DNA of 21,953 nt, from the NCBI GenBank assembly GCA_041399085.1, contig JAWKTM010000097.1:1-21953 (forward strand), given 5' to 3'. A model generated the notes under the pieces. It worked only from the letters and a program-made list of their open reading frames with translations. It was not told the origin of the DNA and searched no databases. Both the position numbers and the translations under genes were made by a program. This document shows, one piece after another, positions 1-12,000 of this stretch (its first letter is position 1; every line of letters starts with the position of its first letter). The DNA is from JAWKTM01 sp041399085. Its GTDB lineage: Bacteria > Planctomycetota > Planctomycetia > Pirellulales > Pirellulaceae.

Positions 1-3000
1 TCGAAGGGCTCGGCGGAAGCGATGGACTGAACTTGATTGCGGGGCGCAATGACGGCGCGGTGACGATCAACTTCGACGGCGGCCAACCGGCTGGCGGCGG
101 AACCGGCAATCAGACCGACGTGGTGTTGGCATTTGGAACCGACGACGCCAGCGACACGTTCTCTTATTTCCCCGGCGCCTCGGATGACTCGGGTCGTTTG
201 GAAGTGCTTCGTTCGGGAGCGAACGCGGCGACGGTCGTGAACTTCACTGGCTCCGAACAGCTTGAAATCGACGGCGATACGCCAGCCGCCGTTGGCGGAA
301 CGGGCGACGATGTCTTGAACTTGAACGGAACGGGCGGCGCGGACAGTTTCACGGTCAACGGAACGGGCACGTTAGTCGGCGTGGCTCAAGTCAACGGCGG
401 GCCGGATATCCGTTTCCGTCACTTCGGTTCGACCTCCAGCGACATCAATTTGAACGGCGGCGACGGGGACGATCAGTTCGTCGTATCGCATCCGACCAAC
501 TGGCAAATTGGCAACGTGAACGTCAACGGCGGTCTGCCGACTGCCAGCGATTCGTTCCAACTGAGTATTTCGGGCGCGGACGATACGTTGGCTTACACGC
601 CGACGGCGGCGAACAGCGGGACGTTGAACGTCACATCGGGCGGAAGCTCGACGTTGTATTCGCTGGCGGGCGTCGAGTCGGCGCATGTCGACGCGCTGGG
701 CCAAGCGGCCGCCGACGCGCTGACCGTGACGACGGCCAACGCCACGGTCACGCCGGGCGCGAATCCGGGCGAGGGCACGGTTGATCCGGTCGACGCCAAC
801 GGCAACGCGATGTTGTCGCTCGGCTACGCTGGTGTCGAAAACGTGGCGGTCACCGGCACGGCGGTCGTGATCCAAGGCACTTCGGAGAACGACACGATTC
901 GTTTGAACGCGGCGGGCATCGTCACGGTGACGAACCTGTTGGGCTTTAACAATGTGGTGGACGTCTCGGCCTTTGCCCAAGTCATCATCAACGCGGCCGG
1001 TGGCGACGACGTGATTTACGTCGAACCCGCGGCGGGCCGGACGGTCAATGTGTTGGGCGGCGAGCCGGGCAGCGGCAGCGACGTGTTGCAGATCGACGAA
1101 CTCAGCGCGCCCATCGTGGGCGGCGACTTCCGGGTGTTGCCGGACTTCCTGAACAACCTGCACGACACGGGCGAGGTGCAGGAAGTGAATGGCGGTTTCA
1201 GTGTTCGCTACAACGGCATCGAGACGCTGCAGTTCCTCAGCGGCGACAACAACGATTCGCTGCAAATCACCGACGATCTAGGGGACAACGTCTGGACGCT
1301 AGCCAACGGTCCGTTCATTTTGCTCGAGGCGGCGATGGTGCAGATCGACAACCGCACGCCGGTCATCGTCGAGGGCATCGGCAATTTGATCTTGGGCAAC
1401 CAGGGCGGCGTGGATCGGTTCGTGGTATCGCCGGATCGTTTGCCTCAGGGCAGCACGTATCAGATCAACGGTTTGTTGTCGGGCTTGCCGGCGCAGCCGC
1501 GGGATACGTTCGAATTGGTGGGAACGGGTTTTGGCGATGAGGTGACGTTGACCCAGACGACGGCGACATTGGGCGTGTCGATTGGTTACGCGGACATGGC
1601 CCAGGTCGTGGTGAACTCGGGCGAGGGCGACGACTTGCTGTTGGTGGACGCCAGCACGGCGGTGGTGACGACGCCCGTGATGTTCGACGGCGGAACGGGC
1701 AACGACACGTTGCGGGTGACGGGCAGCAACGCGCCGCAGGCGTTGAGCGCGACGTACACGCCGGGACCGGGAATTTCCGAAGGCCGTTTGGATTACGACT
1801 ACGGCGCCAGCGACATGTCGATCAACTTCGCCAATTTGGAGCCGGTCGAGGACAACGTTCCGGCGGCGACATTGACGATCAACGGCACCGCGGGCGACAA
1901 CCATATCACCTACACGGCCGGTCCAAGCGGTCCGTTCTTTGTTGGCGACACCACGGGTTTGGTGGCCGTTGATGGTTTCGAGACGATCGAGTTCTCGCGA
2001 AAGACGACGCTGGTCATCAACGGCGGCGCCGGTGACGACGTTATCAATTTGAACAATCCGACGACGCCGACGGGAATGACCGGCATCACGGTCAACGGCG
2101 GCGATCCCAGCGGCAGCGATCTGCTGATCGTGAACGACCGAGTTCTGGTGAACGACAACGCGGCCGTGACGCCGACCGGCCAAGGCGCGGGAACGATCGC
2201 GTTGGCCGTCAGCCCGGACGTGACTTATACGGGTATCGAAGCCTTGTCGTTGGTGGGCCAATCGGCGGGTGACACGTTCACGATCAATGGGACGGTCAAC
2301 CCGGATGTGTTCGAATACTTCAGCGGTTCGACGCCCAACACGGGAACGATCCGCGGCGCCATGAGCGGAGGCGCGTTCGAGCTACCGGAAATCAGTTTCA
2401 GCGGTATGTCGGCGACGGCAACTCGCAGCTTCAGCGCCGGACTGGAGACGCGGTGGCGTTCTTCGGCACGAACAGCGACGACACGGTTACCTTTGCCGGC
2501 GGCGTGCTGACCAACGCTCCGGCCGGTGTTCCGTTGGCGATCATCAACGTCGGAGCGCCTTCGGCCCTGTTGATCGAAACCGAGGACGGCAGCGATTCGA
2601 TTAGCGTCACTCCGCAAGCCAACTTGTCGATTCAAGTGGCGGGTGACGCGCCCTCGGCGGGCAGCGACACCTTAACGTTCAACGGCACGGGCGCCGCGAT
2701 CACGGTGAATCTGGCGACGAGCACGATTTCGCAAGTTGGTTCGGGGCCGGTGGCGTACAGCGGCATCGAGCATGTCGTGATCAACGGGGCGAACCAACAA
2801 GTGACCTTCTTGGGCGGAGCGTCCGACGACGCATTCGATGTCACACCGGTGGATGCGGATTCGGCCGATCTCAGCTTGGCGGGTCTGGCCACGACGTTCC
2901 GCATTGACACGGCCAGCGGCTTGACGCTCAACGGTGGCGGCGGCAGCAACTCGGTCGAGTTCACGGCGACCGAAGCGCCGGACACGATCGCGGTCAGCGG

Positions 3001-6000
3001 CACGGCCGTGAACTTGACCGGCCGGTTGGGCGTGAACTTGGCGTCGATTCAGGGACTGACCGTTTGGGGGCTGTCGGGCGCCGATACCTTCAACGTCACG
3101 CCCTCGTTGACAACCTCGATTTTGATCGATGGTGGACCGCCCATCGCTTCGCTGCCCGGCGACACGATGAACTTGATCGGCGTGAACACCGCCACGTTCA
3201 ACGCGGGACCCGAGAACGACGAAGGCAGCTTCGACACGAACTTGGGTACGGTCAGCTTCGACCACTTGGAATCGATTGGGCCGTTGACTCTGCCCGGCGG
3301 AGCGACCGTCAATGGCACGAACGGCGCGGATGCGATCACCGTGATTGCTCGCGACGCTTCGACCCACGCCGGCGCCAATGGCGTCAACGATTTCACGGTA
3401 TCGGTGAACGACAATATCGAGCTGTATTTCCTGGACACTCCGTCCTTGATCGTGAACGCCCTGGGCGGCAGCGACGAGATCGCCGTGCAGACGCCAGCGC
3501 CGAATGGAGCGGTTTGGAATACCAATCTGACGATCAACGGCGGTCTTCCCACCGCCAGCGACAAAGTGATCTTCGGCACGCCGGGCGCGCAAGTCGACAA
3601 CGTCGTCTACACGCCGACCGGCGCGGACAGCGGCACGCTGAACATCACGAATCTCAATTCGCTCACCACGTTGAACCAGATCGAGCATCTGGTTTACGAC
3701 GGCGAAGGTGGACAAGACACGATCACCGTGAACACGCTAGCCGTGGCGGTCGCCAGCACGATTGTGTTGACGCCTGCCGCGACCGTGGATTCGGGCGAAG
3801 TCGCCGTGGATTCGCGATTGCCGTTGCAGTTCACCAATCTAGGCGTGACTGCCTCGGTCACGATTAACGACCCGAACGCCGGTGACGGCGACGTCTTGAT
3901 TTACAACGGCACCGGTGCTTCCGACGTGTTCAGCGTACCGGATAGCGGTCCGGGCCGCGGTTGTCGCGCCATCGATTGGTCTTAACAACCAGATCGGCGT
4001 GGGCACGACCGCGGTCGAAGGCTATGTGCTTCGCGGTCTGGGCGGCGATGACACGTTCAACGTGACGGCGCTCGCGAATATCGGCGTCACCGTTCAAGGC
4101 GACGAATCGGCCAACCACACGAACGTGTTGAACTATACGTCGGTGGGCGGCACAACGGTCGAGCTGGGCAACAACGAGATCGAAGACGCGGGTGTCGCGG
4201 GCACTCCCGACGTGGTTTACGCCGGCATCGACGTGATCAATGTCGTGGCGGGCGGACAGAACTTGACCGTTCAGGGCTCGACCGGCAACGACGACTTGCT
4301 GGTCCGCCCCACCGGCGCCAACAGCGCGACGGTGATCGCGGAGGGTCAGCCGATCGTAAACGGTTCCGGCATCGGAACGTTTACGGTGGATGGCAACGGC
4401 GGCAACGATCAAGTGACGGTGGAAGGCTCGGCGGGGGCGGATGCGTTCACCACGATCTCCGACACGCTGGTTGCCATCACGGGCGCGGAATCGGTGGTGC
4501 TGGCCAATTTGGGCGCGAACGACGCATTGACGATCAACGGCTTCAGCGGCAACGATACGTTCGCCGTCACCCCGTCGGCCAACGTGCCCATCTTCGTGTC
4601 GGGCGGCAATCCCACGGCCAGCGTTCCGGGCGATGCCTTAAACATCAACGCCGGACGCCAGCGCGATCGTCTTCCGGCCGGGCCGACTCCGGATTCGGGC
4701 AGCTTCGAGATCGGGCGCGAATGCTCCGGTCAGCTTCCAGGGGATCGAGTCGGGCGAGTTCACCGGTGACGGCGCGAACACGTCGGTCACGATCTTTGGA
4801 ACCGCGCCGCCGACAACGACATCACGGTCGTGGGCACGGGGGCGAATGACTTCACGGTCAGCATCGATGGCGGACCGGCCTTCCAGTTCACGAATGTGCC
4901 GAACTTGACCATCGACGGTCAAGCGGGCGACGACGACATCGATATCGACGTCAACGCTCTGGCCATCAACCCGCTTAACATCATCGGCGGCTTGCCCAGC
5001 CGCGGACTTGGATACGGTCACCATCACGGGTCGCAATGGCACCAACAACGACAACGCCACGTGGACTCCGAACTTCGTGGACGGCGGTACCCTGGTGATC
5101 GACACGCAGTCGATCAACATCACGCTGGCCGAACGCTTGATCTACGACGGTGAAGACGGCAATGAAGTCCTGACGGTCTTCGCCGCCTGGCGAACAGTCG
5201 GTTTGTGCACACGCCGGGCAACGCGGCCGACGCGGGCAAGTTCGACATCACCGACATTGGCAATGACGACGCGGGGTTGGGCATCGAATACGTCAACCTC
5301 GGCTTGCAAGGCTTGCTGAACGTTCGCTCTGGCGGCGGAGCGGCCGACGTGTTGGTGATGGCTGGCACGACGTCGAATGACACGTTCACCGTCGCGGACG
5401 ACGCCACGCTGGACGCGCGAGTCAGCATGTCGTCGGTCTTCGGCAACCACGTGGCGATCGTCACGGATGCCATCGAACGGCTGATTGTCGACGGCTTGGA
5501 TGGCGACGACGCATTCACCGTAAATCGCACGGGTCTGGCGGGCAGCTTCTTGAACGGCATCGAACTGCGTGGCGGCAATCCCACGGCGTCGGATACCGTG
5601 ACCGTTATCGGCACGGGAGCGGCCGACGCGGTAACGGTGACGCTCGGCGCGGCGCTCGATATCGTGGCGGGCATTGTGGGTGGCGATATCGCCCTGAGCG
5701 GCATCGAGCACTTGAATGTCGATACGTTGGCGGGCAACGATTCGCTGACCGTTCAGCAATTCGGTTCGCAAACCGGTCTTGCCGACATCACTTATAACTC
5801 GGGCGGTGACGCCACCGACACGATCAACGTGATCGGCACGGCCAATTCGGATGACATCTCGGTCACGCCGACATCCGCGACGCAAGTGCAAGCCATCTCG
5901 AACAACAGCGGCACCACGTTGACGGCGAACTTGGCCGCGGGCTTGGGCAGCACCTTCACCGTGGATGGCGGCGCCGCGACCGATAAGGTCACCGTGCATG

Positions 6001-9000
6001 GAACGGTGGGTGACGATGCCATCACCGTCGATCGCACGGCCAACACCGTGCTGGTCACGGGACTGAAGCGAATCGATCTAGCCGAAGCGGCTCCGAACGC
6101 CTTGACGGTGGACGCGGGCGACGGCGTTGACACCGTCACGGTCACCGGCAGCGGTGGTCAAGTGCTCACCGTCATGGGTGGCGCGGCGACTAACTCGGCT
6201 GGCAGCGCTGGGGATCGGTTGGTTGTGAACGCTGCCGCCGGCGCGGTCACGCTCTCTCCGGGCGCGACTCCCGACGCTGGTTTGGTGGACGGACCGGGCG
6301 CCGATGACGTGAACTACTTCGGGTTGGAGTTCTTGACGATCAATGGAACGGGCGGCGTCGGTGACAGTCTTACGGTCCAAGGCACGCACGACAACGACAC
6401 GATCGCCGCCGCGAATTTGGGCGGAAACAACCTGGTTTGGGTGAATGACCGAGCGGTCGTTACCTTTACGGCTTACCCCACACTGACGCTGGCAGGTCGC
6501 TTTGGCGACGACAAGTTCAGCGTTTCGCCGGTGGGCTTGGTGGGAGTCACGACGCTGACGGTGCAGGGTGGCGATCCCACGGCCAGCGACGAACTGGTCG
6601 TCAATGGTTCGACCGGAAACGACCTGATCACCTTCACGCCGACGGCTCCGGATGCGGGCACCGTGGCCATTGCCGCTTCGCCGACCGTCAACTTCACGAC
6701 CATCGAATCAGTGGTGATCAACGCCGGCGCCAGTGCCGACAACGATACGTTGACGGTCGTTGGCACGGCGGCTTCGGACACGATTCATTACACGCCGGGC
6801 GCGACGATTGATTCGGCCAGCGTGCGTGTGAACAGCTTCGTGCCGATGAGCTTCCTGAATCTGGGCTTGGCGGGCACGGTCACCGTTGACGGAGCGGGCG
6901 GAGCGACGGACGAATTGGTTTACGACGGCACGGCGGCCAGCGACGTGTTTACGGTCGCGGGCACGGCCGCCGTTGTGTTGAACAGCCAATTGGCCGTGAA
7001 CACGACCAGCCTGGAACGCTACCGCCTGCTGGGATTGGGCGGCGACGACACGTTCAACATCACGGCCGTGGCGGACATTCGCATCGCGGTCGAAGGGGAT
7101 GAGCCGGGCGCCAGCGACGTGCTGAACTTCACCAGCACGGGCGCCACCACGATTAACCTGGGCGCCTCGACGATCGACGACGCGGGGGTCGCCGGTTCGC
7201 CCGATGCCATTTACTCGGGCATCGAGACGATCAACGCCAACGCGAATGGTCAGACGTTGGCCGTTCAAGGCACGGCCAACGACGATACGTTTGTCGTGAC
7301 GCCGTTTGGCGGCAATGCGGGGACGTTGCAAGCCAATGGGCAACATCCGGTCGTGAACTACTCGAACGTGGCGGCCAACACGATCAGCGTCGATCCGCTG
7401 GGCGGACAGAACTCGCTGGTTGTCAACGCCACGCCGGGTGTCGACGGCGTGACGGTGGATGTTCCGGCGGGCACGGTAAACACCGGAGCGAACGGCGGCA
7501 TCGTGAGCTTTACGCTTGCGAACACCAGCGCGGTGACGGTCAACGGCGGCGATGAAGACGACACGTTTACGGTGACGCCGGGCAACATTCCGGTTTACAT
7601 CGACGGCGGCGATCCGATTGGCGTCGTGGGCGACCGTTTGATCGTGCTGGCCACGCCGGGCGTGATGTTCTCGCCGGGTCCCGAAGGGGATGAGGGCGGT
7701 TTCAGCTTCACCAACGAAGCCTCGATCAGCTACGACCATATTGAAGCCGCGACGGTGAATTTGGCGAACGCCAACGGCACGGCGGTGATTATGGGGACGG
7801 GCGCCGATGACCATATCACGGCTCAAGGCACGGCCGCGAATACGGTCGACGTGCAGATCAACGACGGTCCGATCGTGACCTACCTGAACGCGACGAATCT
7901 GACGATTCAAGGCAAGCATGGAAGCGACTCCATCACGCTGGACGTGAACGTCGCCAATCTCGGCGTGACGTTTAACTTGGACGGCGGATTGCCGACCTCG
8001 GGCAGCGATACGCTATCGGTTACCGGCGTGGACGGAGTGAACGATATGCCGGTCTGGACGCCGAACGCGGCCGACGGCGGCTTGTTGCAGTTGGCCGGAC
8101 AAATGCCGATCAATGTAACCACGATCGAGCACTTGACCTACGACGGCGAAAGCGACAACGAGAGCCTGACCGTTACCGGTACGGACACGTTCGTGCACAC
8201 GCCGGGCGCGACGGTCGATTCGGGCCAGATGGCTTTGAACAGCTTGCTGGCGATCGGTTACGAGAACCTGGGCGCGACCGGCACGGTCACGGCCAACGGC
8301 ACCGGCGGCAACGATACGTTGGTGCTGTTGGGAACGGAGTCGAGCGACCAACTGGCGGCCGTGTTGACGGCGGACGACGCCATCGACTTCGACCTGACCA
8401 GTTCGGCGGGCGCTCATGTGTCGGTGCTGAGCGTTTCGGTCGAGAACTACGATCTGAACGGCTTGGAGGGAGACGACGACATCACGGTGACGCCGGGCGC
8501 GTTCACGGTATCGGGCGAACTGCGCGTGTTCGGCGGCGGTCCTTCGGGCAGCGACACGTTGGTGCTGACGGGCGACACGAATGCGGCGTTGGTCACGGTG
8601 GCTCCGGACGCGGCCGACAGCGACGACCAGACGGTGGCGGGTCTGTTGGCCAATCCGATTCGCGTGAGCGGCGTGGAGACATTGGCTTACTTGGGCAACG
8701 GCGCCGAGACGTTGGAAGTGGCTTTGGGCACGGGCGACAACACGGCTCGCGTGGCGCGGGGCGTGGGGCGCGACGTGGTCGGCAGCGATAGCTTGCCGAG
8801 TGTGGAGTTCACGGGCGTGGATCGTTTCCGAGTGCTGGGCGGCGCGGGCAGCGACGTGGTGACCTTCGCGACTTGGTTCCTGGCGGGAGCGACGGCGGCG
8901 AACTATGAGTTCACCGGCGGGGCGACCGACACGTTGGTGATCGAAGGCGCCGACGGCGCGGCGGATGCGTTCACGTTGTCGGTGCCGGGCGCGGGTTCGG

Positions 9001-12000
9001 TGCAAGCGGTGGACGGCAACGGCACGGGCGTGACGGTGACGGCGGCGGCCGGATTGGGTCGGATCCAAGTCAATACGTTGGGTGGCGACGATCGCTTGAC
9101 GGTGGACGACACGGCCGGATTGATCGTGCCGTTGATCGGCTACGACGGCGGCAGCGGCAGCGACCTGCTGACGGTCACGGGCAACCTGGCGGTGACCAAC
9201 GCGGTGTACTCGCCGGGTCCGTCGGTGACGGAGGGCCGATTGGCTTACGACAACACGATGACGATCGACTTCGCCAACCTGGAGCCGGTCGTGGACTTGA
9301 CGATGTCGGCGACGTTGACGGTCAACGGCACGGCGGCGTCGAATGCGATCAGCTACGCGGCCAGCGCGATGAACGCGGCTTGGGGTCACGTGACGGTGGA
9401 CGCCTACGAGTCGATCGAGTTCGCCAACAAGACAACGTTGGTGCTCAACGGCTTGGCGGGCGACGACACCATCAGCCTGAACAACGCCACCACGCCCACC
9501 GGCCTGACCGGCATCACCGTCAACGGCGGAGATCCCTCGGCCAGTGACACGTTGATCGTTAACGGTACGGCGGGCAACGACACGATCGGTTACAACCCAT
9601 CGAACACCATCGGCGGCGGCACGATCACGGTCAACGCCTTGCCGACGGTGACGTTCACCACGATCGAAGGCGTGACCATCGACGGCCAGGGAGGCACCGA
9701 TGCTCTGACGCATACGACGGCGGCTGGCATCCATCAAGTGACGTTGACGCCGGGCGCTGCTTCGGACGCGGGCACGATCGCCACCCGTCAAGCGGGCGGC
9801 GGAACGGGATTGGTTCCGTTGACGTTCGCCCACATTGGCGGGAGCGGCAGCGTGACCTTCGCCTCGGGCGCTGGGGTTCGCGAAGACGTGCTGGAGTTGA
9901 ATGGCACGAACGACAGCAACCTCTTCAACGTCAACGGCCCGGCCGACACGATCCAGGTGATTAACCCGTCGAGCGCCTTCGTCACCACGATCTTGAATAC
10001 GGGCGGGATTGACGTCCTGTATCTGCGAGGGCTCAACGGCGACGACACGTTCAACTTGACGGGCACGTTGCCTTACAGTCGGACGTTGGTGGACGGCGGC
10101 GATCCATCGGCCAGCGACGTGTTGAATCTGAGTGGCGCGGCGGCGGCTGTCGCCGTGGCGTTCGGTCCGCAAACCGTTACGGGATACGGCGGCACGGTTA
10201 GCTTCCTGGGGGTCGAGCATCTGAATCTGAACGCCAACGCTCAAAACCTGAGCGTCACGGCCACTGCCGACGATGAAGACTTGACCGTCACGGTGCTGAC
10301 GGGCGCCAGCGGGCGAATCGAACGCGGCGCGGCCATCCAGAAGGCTGGCGAAGTCCAAGGTTCGATCGCCGCGCCCGTGGTGAACTACACGAACATCACC
10401 GGCGCGCTGAGCGTCGACATGGCGGGCGGCGAGGATTCGTTGATCGTGGTAGGCAACGGTCTGAGTCAGACGTTCAACGTCAACACCAGCGCCGCGGCGT
10501 TTGCCTTCCCCGGCTATGCCGCGACGCCAGCCAACACGGTGGAAGTCGACGATGCCAATGATCTGACGATCGACGGTTCGGTGACTTGGACCAACAACGA
10601 AACGCTGCAAGTATTCGGGCTCGAAGGGGACGACACGTTCAACGTGCGACCCGGCACGATTCCGCTGTTCCTGGACGGCGGCGATCCGATCGGGGCTTCG
10701 GCGGGCGACGAGATCGTGTTCTTCCCGACCGCGGCGTTCGTGGTGGAACCGGGCCCCGAGAACGATGAAGGCGGTTTCGTCGCGGCGGGCGCGGAACGCA
10801 CCAGTTGGGATCATATCGAAGCGATCACGATTAACGGCGGCGGTCCCGCCAAGGTGATCGGCACCAATGGCGACGACGACATCACCATTATCGCTCGCGA
10901 TGCCAGCACGCATGTCGGTACGGATGGCGTGCAGGACTTCACGGTCAGCGTCAATACGGGTCCGGCGATGTTGTTCCTGAACATCACCGATCTGTATATC
11001 GACGCCTTGGCGGGCGATGACGATATCGTGCTGCGGACACCGGCGCCGAACAACGCCGTGTGGGACGTGGACGTATTCATCGCGGGCGGCACGCCAGCCG
11101 CTCCGACCGGCGTGGGCCAGCAAGGCGATGTGTTCGAGTTGGAAACGCCGTTCACGCAGACGGTGAACTACACGCCAACCGGCATCGATACGGCGACGAT
11201 CGACGTGGTGACGCTGTCCTCGCTGATCACGATCGGGCCGTTCATCTGCCCGGTCAATAACCTGCCTTCGTCGCCAGGTGGCGTCGAACAGATTGTTTAC
11301 CAAGGCTTGGGCGGCGATGATACGCTGACCATGAACGGCACGCCGGAAGACGACACGTATGTGGTCAATCCGAACAATGGCGGCAGCGGCAGCCATCGCG
11401 CGAACTTGGCGCCGATGTTCGACTTCACCGGCGCCTCGATCACCACATCGAACGGCGGAACTGGTGGATACGATGTATTGCAAGTGCTGGGCACGGAAGG
11501 CATCGACACGGTGACTTCGACGGCCGATACGATTTCGTTCGCGGGCGCCGGTTCGGCGACGATCGGGGCCACGATGGATCGCGTGGAACTATTCACCTTC
11601 GGCAGCGCCGACAATATCGAACTCGATCTGAACGTGGCCAGCCTGGAAAAGGTGGTCGACGCGGGCGCTGGCAACGACACAGTGGACATGTCGGGCAGCA
11701 TCGACGCCACGATCTTCGGCGGCCTCGGCGACGACGTAATTATTGGTTCGCCCGCCGACGACTTGATCTACGGCGGCAGCGGCAATGACGTGCTGATCGG
11801 CGGCGATGGCGTGGATCAGATCTATGGCGAGGATGGCAATGACATCTTCGGCAATCCGTCGGCTGTCGAGAACGGCGCGCCGGATGATCGCGGCAACGAC
11901 TTCTTCTTCGGCGGCGCGGGCTCCGACACGTTTGTGTGGGAACCGGGCGACGGCAGCGACACGATCGAAGGCGGTTCGGAGGAAGGGGATCGACTGCTGT

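Larger units (their letters stand above)
999..11480 (+). repeat. Seven tandem ~1.5-kb super-repeats within the giant gene
   Basis: Two independent anchors recur. The first is (G/D)(G)xDD(T/V/A)(F/I) followed by a GG(D/E)P-type turn; it falls at 999, 2585, 4041, 5499, 7038, 8466 and 10035. The second is a PGPExDEGxF/PGATPDAG-like segment at about 1755, 3205, 4680, 6255, 7675, 9210 and 10750. Spacings are 1.42-1.59 kb, about 480-530 residues. Each unit is built from shorter modules of roughly 80-100 residues reading like GDDxFxVxP, then VxGGxPxASDxLxVxGT, then TPxAxDxGxV, then YxGIExLxV. These are predicted beta strands with Asp/Asn turns, suggesting a long beta-solenoid or fibrous stalk (inference). 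Positions were found by eye, so edges are approximate. Confidence 0.7.

Noticed and set aside
2400..5190. Separate adjacent repeat-protein genes instead of one broken gene
   Set aside because: The pieces overlap or abut, lack starts and ribosome sites, and continue the same super-repeat in register across each break.
999..11480. The tandem repeats as a CRISPR array or DNA-level satellite
   Set aside because: The repeats are protein-level, diverged and in frame; there are no short identical direct repeats with constant spacers.
8013..11483. A 1,156-codon open reading on the minus strand opposite the giant gene
   Set aside because: It is Arg/His/Val-rich, has no domain character, and mirrors the regular GGC/GAC/ACG codon pattern of the plus-strand repeats. 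It is an antisense shadow of a GC-rich gene.
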